From contig CAKZRP010000038.1 of the NCBI GenBank assembly GCA_937146765.1, positions 29,879 to 93,878 on the forward strand: a stretch of 64,000 bases of DNA. The letters run 5' to 3'. Positions 17,500-27,134 of this stretch are shown here, in pieces; position 1 is the stretch's first letter, and each line of letters begins with the position of its first letter. Made by a program: the position numbers and the translations under genes. The stretch comes from an uncultured Paracoccaceae bacterium. GTDB taxonomy: Bacteria > Pseudomonadota > Alphaproteobacteria > Rhodobacterales > Rhodobacteraceae. The notes beneath the pieces are model-generated. The model was not told where the DNA came from and did no database searches. It worked only from the letters and a program-made list of their open reading frames with translations.

Positions 17500-18328
17500 G
17501 ACGCTGGTCCTCGGCGCCTCCGGGCGCATCGGGCGCGCCCTGCGCTATCGCTGGGGGGGGGAGGCCGCCCTCTGGCAGGCGCGGCGGGCGCAGACGGGGA
17601 CGGGCTGGGCGATCTTCGATCCCCTGGCCGAGCCCGACGCCCTGCGCGCCGTCGCGGCGCAGGTGCGCCAGATCCTCTGCCTCGCCGGGCCGGTGCCGGG
17701 GCGGGGCGGCGATCTGCGCGACAGCATCGCCCTTGGCGCGGCGGCGGTGCGCGCGGGGGCCGCCACCGGGGCCCGGGTGCTGCTGGCCTCCTCGGCGGCG
17801 GTCTACGGCAGCCAGCCCGGCCTCCTGGGTGAGGATCTGCCGCCCGCCCCAAGCCATCCCTACGGGGTGGCCAAGGCGGAGATGGAGGTGCAGGCCCTCG
17901 CGCTCGGACGCGAGCTGGGCTGCGCGGTCTGCTGCCTGCGGATCGGCAATATCGCCGGTTTCGATGCCATTCTCGGCGGCTGGCGTCCCGGCTTCCGGCT
18001 CGACCGGTTCGCCGACGGGCGCAGTCCCCGGCGCAGCTATATCGGCCCGCTCAGCCTGGCGGATGTGCTGGCGGAGCTCTGCGCGCGGCCCGATCTGCCG
18101 GAGCGGCTGAACATCGCCCAGCCCGGGCCGGTCGAAATGGGCGCCCTGCTCGCGGCGGCGGGGCGCGCCTATGCAACAGCTCCGGCGCCGGATACGGCGA
18201 TTGCCGAAGTGGCGCTTGACCTGGGCCGCCTCAAGGCGCTTCTGGCTCCACAGAGGCTCCTGCCCGCAGCCGATCCCGCCCAGATGGTCGCGGAAATGGC
18301 CCTGTTAGAGCCGCATATGAAGGATTGA
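17492..18328 (+). CDS. NAD-dependent epimerase/dehydratase family protein
   Basis: This 278-residue short-chain epimerase/dehydratase has the N-terminal nucleotide loop LVLGASGRIGRAL (GxxGxxG), LLASSAAVYGS (catalytic Ser region) and the YxxxK dyad in HPYGVAKAEMEV. It is short for the family (usually 300-350 residues), and the substrate-binding lobe is compact. The ATG at 17492 sits inside the end of the preceding gene, giving an 8-base overlap. It probably makes or reduces a nucleotide sugar used by the sugar transferase immediately downstream; the substrate is not readable from sequence. Confidence 0.85.
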   Translation: MAETLVLGASGRIGRALRYRWGGEAALWQARRAQTGTGWAIFDPLAEPDALRAVAAQVRQILCLAGPVPGRGGDLRDSIALGAAAVRAGAATGARVLLASSAAVYGSQPGLLGEDLPPAPSHPYGVAKAEMEVQALALGRELGCAVCCLRIGNIAGFDAILGGWRPGFRLDRFADGRSPRRSYIGPLSLADVLAELCARPDLPERLNIAQPGPVEMGALLAAAGRAYATAPAPDTAIAEVALDLGRLKALLAPQRLLPAADPAQMVAEMALLEPHMKD

Positions 18329-18336
18329 TCCGCCCG

Positions 18337-18951
18337 ATGACCTGGGACAAGCGCCTGTTCGACCTCTTTTTTGTCACCCTGCTGATCGTCCTGCTCGGCC
18401 CGATCCTGCTGGCGCTCCTGCTCTGGCTCCTGCTGAAGGAGGGGCGGCCGATCTTCTACGTGGCCGAGCGGATGAAGGGCGTCGACCAGCCCTTCCTCCT
18501 GTGGAAGCTCAGGACCATGACCGTGGTGGAGGAGGACAGCGGCGTCTCCGGCGGCGACAAGGCGGCGCGGGTCACCCGGACCGGGGCCTGGCTGCGCTCC
18601 AAGCGGCTCGACGAGTTTCCCCAGCTCTGGAACATCCTGAAGGGCGATCTGTCCTTTGTCGGGCCGCGCCCGCCCCTGCGGCAATATGTGGAGGCGCATC
18701 CGGAGATCTATGCCGAGGTGCTGAAATCGCGCCCCGGCGTCACCGGCCTGGCCTCGATCGCCTATCACCGGCATGAGGCGCTGCTGCTGGCGCGCTGCAC
18801 CACCAAGGAAGAGACCCATGCGGTCTATTCCCGCATCTGCGTGCCGGCCAAGGCGCGGCTCGACCTGATCTACCAGCGCCACCAGACCATGTGCTACGAT
18901 TTCGACCTGGTGTTCCAGACCATCGGCAACCTGTTCCGGCGCCGGGGCTGA
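18337..18951 (+). CDS. Priming sugar-phosphate transferase (bacterial sugar transferase family)
   Basis: This is a 204-residue short (monotopic) polyprenyl-phosphate phosphoglycosyl transferase. An N-terminal hydrophobic helix (LFDLFFVTLLIVLLGPILLALLL) is followed by WKLRTMTV, SKRLDEFPQLWNILKGDLSFVGPRPPL and a late RPGVTGLASI. The conserved Asp-Glu pair is in LDEFPQ, and the PxP motif is in VGPRPP. Such enzymes move a sugar-1-phosphate from a UDP-sugar onto undecaprenyl phosphate to start a repeat unit. It is one of two such enzymes in the window (the other at 33065-33742). The ATG at 18337 is preferred over a TTG at 18325, which would sit directly on the AAGGA. Confidence 0.9.
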   Translation: MTWDKRLFDLFFVTLLIVLLGPILLALLLWLLLKEGRPIFYVAERMKGVDQPFLLWKLRTMTVVEEDSGVSGGDKAARVTRTGAWLRSKRLDEFPQLWNILKGDLSFVGPRPPLRQYVEAHPEIYAEVLKSRPGVTGLASIAYHRHEALLLARCTTKEETHAVYSRICVPAKARLDLIYQRHQTMCYDFDLVFQTIGNLFRRRG

Positions 18952-18955
18952 CCGC

Positions 18956-19900
18956 TCACATCCGCCGCAGCGCTGCCGCGATCCAGAGCGTCATCTGGTT
19001 GGACCAGCCCTTGCGGTGCAGCGGCGTCTGCGCCAGCAGCCGCATCCGGGTGAGAAAACCGCCGTCGCGATCCTGTCGCAGCCGGGTCAGCAGGGCGCGG
19101 GCCTCGGGAGTCAGCAGGTCCTCATGGGCAGCGAGGGTGGCGAGGTTGCGGTCCATCCAGGACCGGTAGGTGCCGCGCAGCATCAGCCAGAAGCGGTGCA
19201 GCTTGGAGGGCAGGCCGGAATTGGCGCCGATCTGGTTGCCGGGATGCTGACGGTAGAGCAGCCGCGGTTCGGGATCGAGGATCACCCGGCCGCCGGCACC
19301 GGAGATCAGCTGGTAGAGCCACCAGTCATGTACCGCCGGGCAGGGGCCGCCGCGGGCCAGTGCGGCCTGCACCAGCTGCAGCGCGGCGCGGTTCAGCACC
19401 ATCGTATTGCCGCCGGCATAGTTCTGCATCAGCGCATGGGAGAAATCCCAGGGCTCGGGCACCGGGCGCGACAGCTGGCGGCGGTTGCCGGTGGCATGCC
19501 ACTCCCAGCTGCGGGTGCCGAGCAGCACCGGACCCGCGCCCTCGGGTGCGATCAGCGCCACTGCACTTTGCAGCTTGTCCGGCAGCCAGATGTCGTCCTG
19601 GTCGGAGAGGGCGACATAATCGGTCTCCGCCGCCTCCACGCAGGCCAGCAGATGCAGGAAATTGGCGGTGGGGCCGGCGCCCGGGCCCGGGATCAGCTGC
19701 CAGCGGCAGGGGCTGGTGGCGGCGACATGGTCGGCAAAGGCGCGGAACCGTGCCCCGGTGCCATCGCCGGGCCGGTCGTCTGAGGCCAGCACCCGGACCG
19801 GCGGCAGGCTCTGGTCGAGGTAGCTCTGCAACTGGTCGTCGAGATGCCGGCTGCCGTCGAACAGCGCCAGAAGGACCGTGATCCGCGGGGGCTGGCTCAC
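18956..19900 (-). CDS. GT2-family glycosyltransferase
   Basis: This 314-residue cytosolic GT-A enzyme has ITVLLALFDGSRHLDDQLQS at the N-terminus, VLASDDRPGDGT, and the DxD-equivalent in YVALSDQDDIWLPDKL (SDQDDIW is characteristic of rhamnosyl/RfbF-like GT2 proteins). A later VHDWWLYQL matches the D-W-W acceptor-side motif. The GTG at 19900 forms a GTGA overlap with the upstream stop and has a GGGGGA site upstream; the longer frame from 20041 lies wholly inside the upstream gene. It probably adds a sugar such as rhamnose to the growing repeat unit together with the RgpF/WbsX protein. Confidence 0.9.
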   Translation of the reverse strand: MSQPPRITVLLALFDGSRHLDDQLQSYLDQSLPPVRVLASDDRPGDGTGARFRAFADHVAATSPCRWQLIPGPGAGPTANFLHLLACVEAAETDYVALSDQDDIWLPDKLQSAVALIAPEGAGPVLLGTRSWEWHATGNRRQLSRPVPEPWDFSHALMQNYAGGNTMVLNRAALQLVQAALARGGPCPAVHDWWLYQLISGAGGRVILDPEPRLLYRQHPGNQIGANSGLPSKLHRFWLMLRGTYRSWMDRNLATLAAHEDLLTPEARALLTRLRQDRDGGFLTRMRLLAQTPLHRKGWSNQMTLWIAAALRRM

Positions 19901-22164
19901 CGGAGATCCCCCGTACTGATCTCTGGGCCGACTTCTGTGCTGATCTCTGTCGGCGAGGTCCCGGCCAGCGCCCGGCGCAGGGCGTTGAGAGAGCCATGGC
20001 CATAACGGGCAGAGGGTTCCAGCATCGCCTTTTCCGCCCATTCGTTCCAGGCATTGATCATGATCTCGCCCCGGTAGGCGCCGGCGAGCCGCCCCTGGCG
20101 CAGCTCGCGCAGCCAGCGTTCGAACCGGGCCGGATTGGCCCCCCAGGCCAGATGCGCGGCGCTGCCGCGCCGGGCGGTATTGTCCCAGCTGGGCATCACC
20201 CCGGCAATGGTGTTTGCCGGCAAAGCGGAGACATAATCGGCGGACTGGCTGCCGGCGCGGACGCGGTCATAGTCATAGATCACCCCGCCAAAGCCGGGGG
20301 TCACCCCGACCGGCATGCGATTGCCGAGCGGGCCGCCAAAGAGATAGTCCTCATCCGCGCGCACCAGCCCATGCGGCGGCATCTCGATCCAGAAGTCAAA
20401 GAGATCTTCGGCCACCGGGCTGTCGCCGTCGAGATGGAAGAGCACCGCGCCAAGCTCCACCTCGCCGATGCCCTCGTGGCGCCAGGTGGCGCGCATTTCG
20501 GAAACCGCGGCGGCGGGGTCGGGCATGTCCTCGGGGCGGTAGATCACGAAGCGCGGCCGGCGGCCGTCGGGGCGCTGGTAGCGCGGATCGCGGAAATAGG
20601 GGATCAGGCTGCGGGCCAGGTCGGCGGCAAAGCCCGGCGCGTAGCTCTGCGCCATCAGCACCTCGCCCGAGAGCCCGTCCCAGTTGCGCCGCCAGCTCTC
20701 GTTGGCCCAGCAGAGATAGAAGGGGAAATCCACATCGATCCGGTTCAAAAGCCGCTCCATCGGCTCCTCCAGCAGGCGGTTGCCGTCGAACCAGTAGTGA
20801 TAGACACAGAAGGCATCGATGCCGGCGCTGCGCGCCAGGGCCGCCTGCTCGCCCATCACCGTGGTGAGCCGCAGGTCGTAAAAGCCGAGATCCGCGGGCA
20901 GGGCGGGCTGGGCGTGGCTGGCAAACTGCGGTTTGGCCCGGCTGACCGAGGTCCATTCGGTGAACCCCTTGCCCCACCAGGCGTCATTCTGCGCCACCGG
21001 GTGGAACTGCGGCAGGTAGAAGGCGGATACGAATCCGGGCGCGGGCGCAGGGGCGGCCGGGTGGGGCGTGGCGGCCGCGGTGCGCAGTTCCGCGGTCTGG
21101 CGGATCCGCAGCCCGCCGGCAGCGCAGATCATCCCGAGGGCGCGTTCCACCGCATGGGCGACGGTGCCATCGGTCTGGCCCCGCTCGATGTCGAAATCGC
21201 CAAAGCCCAGGGCGAGGCCGCGCAGCATGTCGAGCACCGCAGGCTTCAGCCAGTAGATCGAGCCGGCCGGGAAATCGAGCTGGTCGGGATCCGGGGCGAT
21301 CTCCACCCGCGCCAGCAGCTGGCGGCAGCGGGCGAGGTTGCTGCCCCACCATTGGGTGCCCTCGTAATGCTGGCCGTCGGCCACCCAGATGGCGCTGTCG
21401 GCCTCGGCGAGGAACTGCGCCAGAAGCGGCGCGGTCTCTTCTTCTGGCAGGATGCCCCGGGTCAGGTGATCGCGCCAGAGGTCGCCGTCCTGGCGATGCG
21501 GCGAGCGCTTGGAATGCAGCTTGCAGACCGCCGCGTAGTGGTCGAGCCAGCCGGCGTTCAGCAGATGCAGGAACGGGTAGATGTCGCGGCCGCGGTTGGG
21601 CAGGATCACCACCCGGGCCCCGGGCCAGTCGGCCTCGATCCGGCTCTTGACCTCGGCGGTCTCGGGCCCGCGATGGGTCAGGGTCACATAGAGGTCGAAG
21701 GCGAGTTCCGCCGCCCGCAGGTGGTCGCGGAACTCGCTCCAGAGCTCGGGGTAGTAGAGATGGAGCACCGCCGCCTGACGCGCCTGGTTGATCCCGGGGC
21801 CGCGCAGCAGCGGCAGGCTGGCGCTGCCCTCCGCATCGCTGGCGGGCAGATCCTTGGTCAGCCGGTGCTCGCTGTGGCCGATCTGGATGTAATGCTCGAG
21901 CGGACGGGCGCCGCTGGCCGCCACGTCGGGATTGTGGCGCAGATAGGCCAGCGGCGCGAACTCCGGATTGGGATAAAGCCCCGCGCTCTCGCCGAGGAGG
22001 ATGTAGTGACGCTCGGGAAACAGGCGAAAGAGCGGATGGATCATCGGGTTGCTCGACAGGTAGAACTGGCGGTCGAACAACCGGCTGCGCCTGATCCGCA
22101 ACAGGTAGCGCATCCGGGCCGGAGTGAGCAGGAGCAGGGAAAACAGGAGCTTCAGTCGGGCCAC
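19897..22164 (-). CDS. RgpF-like / WbsX-like bifunctional glycan assembly protein
   Basis: This large protein (about 755 residues from a GTG at 22164) has an N-terminal segment with LFDRQFYLSSNP and YLRHNPDVAASGARPLEHYIQIG, as found in many polysaccharide enzymes. Next is a rhamnan-synthesis RgpF domain (LHLYYPELWSEFRDHL, LPNRGRDIYPFLHLL, LHSKRSPHR, DFPAGSIYWLKP). The C-terminal ~370 residues form a WbsX-type domain (FYLPQFHPVAQNDAWWGKGFTEW, YHYWFDGNRLLEEPMERLL, WANESWRRNWDG, INAWNEWAE). Both domains occur in O-antigen and rhamnan clusters. The start is uncertain: the frame stays open to an ATG at 22293 but without a good ribosome site, and the extra residues look non-coding. An ATG at 22113 is another option. 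Confidence 0.85.
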   Translation of the reverse strand: MARLKLLFSLLLLTPARMRYLLRIRRSRLFDRQFYLSSNPMIHPLFRLFPERHYILLGESAGLYPNPEFAPLAYLRHNPDVAASGARPLEHYIQIGHSEHRLTKDLPASDAEGSASLPLLRGPGINQARQAAVLHLYYPELWSEFRDHLRAAELAFDLYVTLTHRGPETAEVKSRIEADWPGARVVILPNRGRDIYPFLHLLNAGWLDHYAAVCKLHSKRSPHRQDGDLWRDHLTRGILPEEETAPLLAQFLAEADSAIWVADGQHYEGTQWWGSNLARCRQLLARVEIAPDPDQLDFPAGSIYWLKPAVLDMLRGLALGFGDFDIERGQTDGTVAHAVERALGMICAAGGLRIRQTAELRTAAATPHPAAPAPAPGFVSAFYLPQFHPVAQNDAWWGKGFTEWTSVSRAKPQFASHAQPALPADLGFYDLRLTTVMGEQAALARSAGIDAFCVYHYWFDGNRLLEEPMERLLNRIDVDFPFYLCWANESWRRNWDGLSGEVLMAQSYAPGFAADLARSLIPYFRDPRYQRPDGRRPRFVIYRPEDMPDPAAAVSEMRATWRHEGIGEVELGAVLFHLDGDSPVAEDLFDFWIEMPPHGLVRADEDYLFGGPLGNRMPVGVTPGFGGVIYDYDRVRAGSQSADYVSALPANTIAGVMPSWDNTARRGSAAHLAWGANPARFERWLRELRQGRLAGAYRGEIMINAWNEWAEKAMLEPSARYGHGSLNALRRALAGTSPTEISTEVGPEISTGDLR

Positions 22165-22366
22165 GGGGGAAATCGGTCTTGCTGTGTCGGTGTTCGCAAG
22201 CAGGTAGCAGGCGGGCCGGGTGCGGTCAAATGCTCTGGCAGCCGGGCAAAAGGGCTGGTCAAGCCGGGGCCGCAGAGGCACAAGGGGGCGCATCGGGACC
22301 GCAGGGGCAGGCGCAGGGCATGTGTCGGGGCCATTTCAGGACAGGTTTCAGGACAGCGAGACAGAC

Positions 22367-23383
22367 ATGAGCCGCCGTATCATCTTCCACATCGGACCGG
22401 CCAAGACCGGCACCAGCAGCCTGCAGGATTCGCTTTATGCGGCGCAGGACCATCTGATGGCGCAGGGTGTCGCCTATCCGACGCTGGGCCGCTACGACCG
22501 GATGCCGAAGCTGCCGGGCCATCACGGCTTGCCCGCGGCGCTGCAGGCGGGGCTTGCGTTGCCGGTGCCGCTGATGGAGTGGATCGGCGATCTGCCGCGG
22601 GACCACGTGGTGGTCTTCTCGTCGGAGGATTTCTCCAACCTCGCGGTCGAGCAGGTGGCGGCGCTGGCGGCGCAGATTCCCGGCGCCGAGGTGGAGGTGG
22701 TCTATTATGCCCGTCGCTGGGATCGGCTGATGCCCTCGGTCTGGCAGGAGCTGGTGAAACATGGCTCCAGCCGCAGCTATCCGGAGTTCCTCAACCAGCA
22801 GACCGCGGCGCCGCGGGCCAGTTTCTACCTGAACTATGCCATGGTGCTCGACCGCTGGGCGCAGGTCTTCGGGACCGGCTCGATCCGGCTCTGGTCCTTT
22901 GACAATGCGATCGAGGAGACCGGCGATATCGTCGCCCATTTCTGCCGCCGGGTGCTGGAAGTGACGCCGCCGCCGCCGCAGGCGCAGGAGCGCAACAGCA
23001 GTTGGCCGGCCAGCTCGACCGAGATCCTGCGGCTCCTGAACCGGCTCAGCTTCGGCACCGGGGCAGGCACGCCCAGCGTGCGCCAGCGGCTGTGGCAGGC
23101 GCTGCCGCTGCTGGCGGCGGAGATGGCGGAGCTGGAGGCCGAGCTTGCCCCCTTCCTGCGCCGCTGCCGCCCCTGTGCGCCGCTGGTGCTGCATGCGCTG
23201 GAGCATGAGCTGCTGCAGCGCTATGGCGGCCAGCTGGGCAATCCGACCGCGGCGGGGGGGCTGTTTCCCCTGGGCGATTTTGCCGAGGCCGGTTATTACG
23301 ACAGCGATCATCTGCTGATCAGCCGCAGCGCCGCCCTGATCCGCGACCTGCACCAGAAGCTGGAGCTCCCCCTGGCGGAGTGA
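22367..23383 (+). CDS. Sulfotransferase-like protein
   Basis: This 338-residue protein has the PAPS-binding loop at the very N-terminus (RRIIFHIGPAKTGTSSLQDSL), matching the P-K-x-G-T-S/T pattern of sulfotransferases. It also has VVVFSSEDFSN and VVYYARRWDRLMPSVWQE, where the 3'-phosphate-binding R-x-x-x-x-x-x-S/W element is expected. The C-terminal half is less conserved. A role in sulfating a surface sugar fits the cluster. The ATG at 22367 is chosen because the PAPS loop then starts near residue 10, as in the family. It is divergent from the RgpF/WbsX gene. A second sulfotransferase of a different subfamily lies at 36995. Confidence 0.8.
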   Translation: MSRRIIFHIGPAKTGTSSLQDSLYAAQDHLMAQGVAYPTLGRYDRMPKLPGHHGLPAALQAGLALPVPLMEWIGDLPRDHVVVFSSEDFSNLAVEQVAALAAQIPGAEVEVVYYARRWDRLMPSVWQELVKHGSSRSYPEFLNQQTAAPRASFYLNYAMVLDRWAQVFGTGSIRLWSFDNAIEETGDIVAHFCRRVLEVTPPPPQAQERNSSWPASSTEILRLLNRLSFGTGAGTPSVRQRLWQALPLLAAEMAELEAELAPFLRRCRPCAPLVLHALEHELLQRYGGQLGNPTAAGGLFPLGDFAEAGYYDSDHLLISRSAALIRDLHQKLELPLAE

Positions 23384-23389
23384 GGCCCA

Positions 23390-23428
23390 GGGGCCCCGAT
23401 CGGGCCCCGGCCTGAACCGGACCGGGGC
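23390..23428. terminator. GC-rich hairpins between convergent genes
   Basis: Two mutually exclusive stems fit here: GGGGCCC/GGGCCCC (23390-23396 with 23402-23408, 5-base loop) and GCCCCGG/CCGGGGC (23404-23410 with 23422-23428). They lie exactly between the convergent genes ending at 23383 and 23429. There is no T-run, so intrinsic termination is plausible but not certain. Confidence 0.5.
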
Positions 23429-25660
23429 TCAGAGCAGGTCATAAACCACATCGGAGCCCGCCACCCGCAGCAGGATCTCGTCCTGGGCGGCGCCATCCAC
23501 CAGCGCCCAGATGATCTGGCCGGTGGGGCGGTAGATCACGAAGGCCTCGGCCAGGTCATCGTCGCCGGAGCGCTCGCCCTGGGCATCGGTGGTATGGGCA
23601 TAGTTGATCTGGAACTGGCCGGGCAGGGCGCCGGGCTGGCCGAACAGCAGCACATCGCCCTCGGCGGCGCTATAGTCCTGGATCCAGTCGGAGCCATGGT
23701 CGGCAATGCCGAGGTGATAGAAGACATCCGCGCCGCTGCCGCCATTGATGCGGTCATGGCCAAAGCCGCCATTGACGAAGTCACGCCCGGCGCCACCGAA
23801 GACCAGATCGGAATAGACGCCGCCGTTCAGCACGTCATCGCCGTCCTGGCCGATCACCTCATCGGCGCCCCAGCCGCCCTCGAGGGTGTCATTGCCCTCC
23901 TGGCCGTAGATCAGATCGTTGCCGTAGCCGCCGTCGATCACGTCATTGCCGGCGCCGCCATAGATCACGTCGCGCAGGTCCAGCTGGTCATCGCCGCCGA
24001 TGAGCGTGTCGTCGCCGGCGCCGCCGTTCAGCGTGTCGGCGCCGCGGCCGCCCTCCAGCCGGTCGTTGCCACCATGGCCGAGCAACCGGTCGTTGCCATC
24101 GTCGCCGATCAGCACCCCGTCGCTGTCGTCATCCTCCAGCAGGTCATCGCCGGCGGTGCCGTAGAGCGTGGTCTCCTCGGGCAGGGGGAACTGGCTGACC
24201 GGGGTACGCAGGACCTCCAGCATCAGGTCGCGGTCGACATCGAAATCCCGCAGCCGCACCCCGGTGAGGGTCAGGCTGAAGCCCTCGTAGTGCAGCAGCA
24301 GGTCGCTGCCGCTCTGCACCAGCCGGACCTGGGTGCCGTCGCGCAGCAGCGGCAGGCCGGAGAGGTCGAGCCGGTCGCTGCCGGGGGCGAAATCCGACAC
24401 CCGGCCGAGATGGCCCTGGGCATTGGCCACCGCATCGGTGAAGACAAAGACATCCGCCCCGGCGCCGCCGGTCAGCACCTGATTGACATTGCCGGCGGTC
24501 AGCACGTCGTCGCGACCGCCGCCGCTGACCTGCGCCCCGGCGGCGCTGGCACTGCGCAAGAGGCCGAGCCCGGAGAGATCCACCGCCAGGTGCTGCAGGC
24601 CGAGGCCGCCTTCGGGGCTGGCGTAGATATGCAGGGTGCTGTTCGCCACATGCAGGGCGAGGCCGGAGACCGCGCGGATCGGCCGGTCGCCATCGGCGCT
24701 CCAGGGCAGATCCGCCAGCGGCGTCAACAGCCCGCCGGGCAGGAGTGCGAAGATCGAACAGCCGCCATCGCTGCCCGCCGCCACCACCAGCGTCCAGTCG
24801 TCGCTGCGGGTGACGGCGATCTCGCTGACATTGGCAAAATAGCTGCTGCTGCTGTCGTTGACATGATCCACCGCGGTGAGGCTGCCATCGCTGCCCACCG
24901 CCACGACGGTGAGGCTGTCGCTGCCGGCCGCGCCGAGCAGCGCATAGCTGCGCCCGCCCTCGGTGACACTGGCCAGCACCGTCGGCGTGTCAATGCCCGC
25001 TCCCTCGGCGGCGCCGAAGGCGTCCAGCGCCTGCAGTCTGCCATTGGCCAGCAGCCGGAAGCTGCGCAGGCTGTCGCTGTCGGCATGGGCGGAGAGCACG
25101 ATGTCGCCCTGCGCCAGCGTCAGCGCGGTGACGTGATCGCCGCTGGCGGGCAGGGTGACCCGGTCCTGCCGGGTGAGGCTGCCTGCCTGCATCTGCCAGC
25201 TGATCAGCCCGGTGGTGCCGGCGGTGATCAGCTGGGCGGCGCTGCCTTCCTGCACCACCAGACTTGCGGTGATCCGGCCGCTGCTGCCGGCCAGAAGCTG
25301 GCTGGCGGGATCGAGGCTCTGGCGGGCGGCAAGGCCGCCGTCGGCCTCCAGGCTGTAGCCCCAGCCGCCGCCGCTGGCCGGCCCCAGCGGCATCACGCTG
25401 GAGCGGCCCGCGAGGGTGACCAGGTGGAGATCCATGCCGGACATGCCGCTCGGCGAGGGCGCATAGGGGCGATAGTCCTCGAAGCGGGCGCTGCCGCTGC
25501 CGGAGAGGGCAAAGGAGACCAGCCCGCCCCCCGCTGCCGAGGCCGCCACGAGCCTGGCACCGCCCGCGCTGGCAAAGACCGCCAGTTCCGTCACCGGCGC
25601 CATCTCCGGCAGGGCCGAAATCCCGATCCAGTTGCTGCCTGTTGCGCTCAGCCTTGCCAT
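23429..25660 (-). CDS. RTX exoprotein with N-terminal beta-propeller-like region
   Basis: This is a 743-residue secreted-type protein without an N-terminal signal peptide. Residues 1 to about 400 contain repeats of the kind SVTEGGRSYALLGAAGSDSL and LTVVAVGSDGSLTAVDHV, resembling a lactonase/YVTN-like beta-propeller. From about 410 there are RTX calcium-binding nonapeptides (LTGGAGADVFVF, then LEGGRGADTLNGGAGDDTLIGG and further). The last ~110 residues (FYHLGIADHGSDWIQDY...IYRPTGQIIWALVDGAAQDEI) form a module shared with the three RTX proteins at 57.6-64 kb, suggesting a common type I secretion signal. The ATG at 25660 has AGGAG 9 bases upstream. No HlyB/HlyD/TolC genes are in the window. The function of the propeller is unknown. 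Confidence 0.85.
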   Translation of the reverse strand: MARLSATGSNWIGISALPEMAPVTELAVFASAGGARLVAASAAGGGLVSFALSGSGSARFEDYRPYAPSPSGMSGMDLHLVTLAGRSSVMPLGPASGGGWGYSLEADGGLAARQSLDPASQLLAGSSGRITASLVVQEGSAAQLITAGTTGLISWQMQAGSLTRQDRVTLPASGDHVTALTLAQGDIVLSAHADSDSLRSFRLLANGRLQALDAFGAAEGAGIDTPTVLASVTEGGRSYALLGAAGSDSLTVVAVGSDGSLTAVDHVNDSSSSYFANVSEIAVTRSDDWTLVVAAGSDGGCSIFALLPGGLLTPLADLPWSADGDRPIRAVSGLALHVANSTLHIYASPEGGLGLQHLAVDLSGLGLLRSASAAGAQVSGGGRDDVLTAGNVNQVLTGGAGADVFVFTDAVANAQGHLGRVSDFAPGSDRLDLSGLPLLRDGTQVRLVQSGSDLLLHYEGFSLTLTGVRLRDFDVDRDLMLEVLRTPVSQFPLPEETTLYGTAGDDLLEDDDSDGVLIGDDGNDRLLGHGGNDRLEGGRGADTLNGGAGDDTLIGGDDQLDLRDVIYGGAGNDVIDGGYGNDLIYGQEGNDTLEGGWGADEVIGQDGDDVLNGGVYSDLVFGGAGRDFVNGGFGHDRINGGSGADVFYHLGIADHGSDWIQDYSAAEGDVLLFGQPGALPGQFQINYAHTTDAQGERSGDDDLAEAFVIYRPTGQIIWALVDGAAQDEILLRVAGSDVVYDLL

Positions 25661-25948
25661 GCGACCCGCTCCTACCTTTGACCACCACGGCGGCGAAGAT
25701 CACGGGGGCGGCGGGCGAGACAGGGGGCGGAAATATGGCGACGGGGCGGCGCTTGTGTAGCATTTTCCCCATCTCGGGGTCAGTTGGGGCAAAGGGGTAG
25801 GATTGCCCTCGGGATAGGGACAATCCGGCGGGGAGGGGCTTCGGCCAAACTCCATTGATTTCACACCCTTGGCATGTTTCAACAGCAAGAGGGTATCGGC
25901 TCCAGCCCGGAGGCGGCCTCTTCCGGACCTCTGCGCAGGGATCAGAAC

Positions 25949-27115
25949 ATGAAAATCGCGGTTGCCGGTCTCGGCTATGTGGGCCTGTCCAATGCGGTCC
26001 TGCTGGCGCAGCACAATGAGGTGGTGGCGGTCGATATCTCCGAGGCCCGGGTCGATCAGGTCAATGCCCGCCACTGCCCGATCGTCGATGCGGAGCTGGA
26101 GGACTTCCTCGCCCATCGCCCGCTGCGCCTCACCGCCACCTGCGATGGCGATGCGGCCTATGCCGGGGCCGATTACGTGATCGTCGCCACCCCGACCAAT
26201 TACGACCCCAAGCACAATTACTTTGACACCTCCAGCGTCGAGGCGGTGATCGCCCGGGTCATCGCGGTCAATCCGGAGGCCACTGTGGTCATCAAATCGA
26301 CCATTCCGGTGGGCTTCGTGCGCGATCTGAGGGCGCGGCTCGGGACCGACCAGGTGATCTTTTCCCCGGAGTTCCTGCGCGAGGGACGGGCGCTTTACGA
26401 CAACCTGCACCCCTCCCGCATCATCGTCGGCGAACGCAGCGCGCGCGCCCGGATCTTTGCCGATCTGCTGCTCGGGGGTGCCGAGAAGCAGGATGTGGCG
26501 GTGCTCTTCACCGATCCCGACGAGGCGGAGGCGATCAAGCTCTTTGCCAATACCTATCTCGCCATGCGGGTGGCCTTCTTCAACGAGCTCGACAGCTATG
26601 CCATGGCCGGGGGCATGGACACGCGGCAGATCATCGACGGCATCAGCCTCGATCCGCGCATCGGCGGCCATTACAACAACCCCTCCTTCGGCTATGGCGG
26701 CTATTGCCTGCCCAAGGACACCAAGCAGCTCCTGGCCAATTACAACCACGTGCCGCAGAACCTGATCCGCGCCATCGTGGATGCCAACCGCACCCGCAAG
26801 GATTTCCTCAGCGACCAGATCCTGATGCGCGGCCCCAGGGTGGTGGGCATCTACCGGCTGGTGATGAAGGCGGGGTCGGACAATTACCGCCAGTCCTCCA
26901 TCCAGGGCATCATGAAACGGTTGAAGGCCAAGGGCGTCGAGGTCATCGTCTACGAGCCGGTGCTGGAGACGGAGGAGTTCTTCCGCAGCCGGGTGCTGCG
27001 GGATCTCGCCGCCTTCAAGGAGGAGGCCGACCTGATCGTGGCCAACCGGATGACCGGGGAGATTGCGGATGTGGCCGACAAGGTCTTCACCCGCGACCTC
27101 TTTGGCGGTGACTGA
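25949..27115 (+). CDS. ugd: UDP-glucose 6-dehydrogenase
   Basis: This 388-residue enzyme oxidises UDP-glucose to UDP-glucuronate using two NAD. It closely resembles enterobacterial Ugd along its whole length: [16 protein letters not shown] (NAD loop), [75 protein letters not shown] and the catalytic-cysteine motif [15 protein letters not shown]. The C-terminal half carries [26 protein letters not shown] and VYEPVL. The ATG at 25949 has AGGGA 7 bases upstream. It is 19 bases before the UDP-glucuronate epimerase gene, so the two supply UDP-GlcA and UDP-GalA for the exopolysaccharide. Confidence 0.95.
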   Translation: MKIAVAGLGYVGLSNAVLLAQHNEVVAVDISEARVDQVNARHCPIVDAELEDFLAHRPLRLTATCDGDAAYAGADYVIVATPTNYDPKHNYFDTSSVEAVIARVIAVNPEATVVIKSTIPVGFVRDLRARLGTDQVIFSPEFLREGRALYDNLHPSRIIVGERSARARIFADLLLGGAEKQDVAVLFTDPDEAEAIKLFANTYLAMRVAFFNELDSYAMAGGMDTRQIIDGISLDPRIGGHYNNPSFGYGGYCLPKDTKQLLANYNHVPQNLIRAIVDANRTRKDFLSDQILMRGPRVVGIYRLVMKAGSDNYRQSSIQGIMKRLKAKGVEVIVYEPVLETEEFFRSRVLRDLAAFKEEADLIVANRMTGEIADVADKVFTRDLFGGD

Positions 27116-27134
27116 CAGCAGAAGGATCCCCGGG

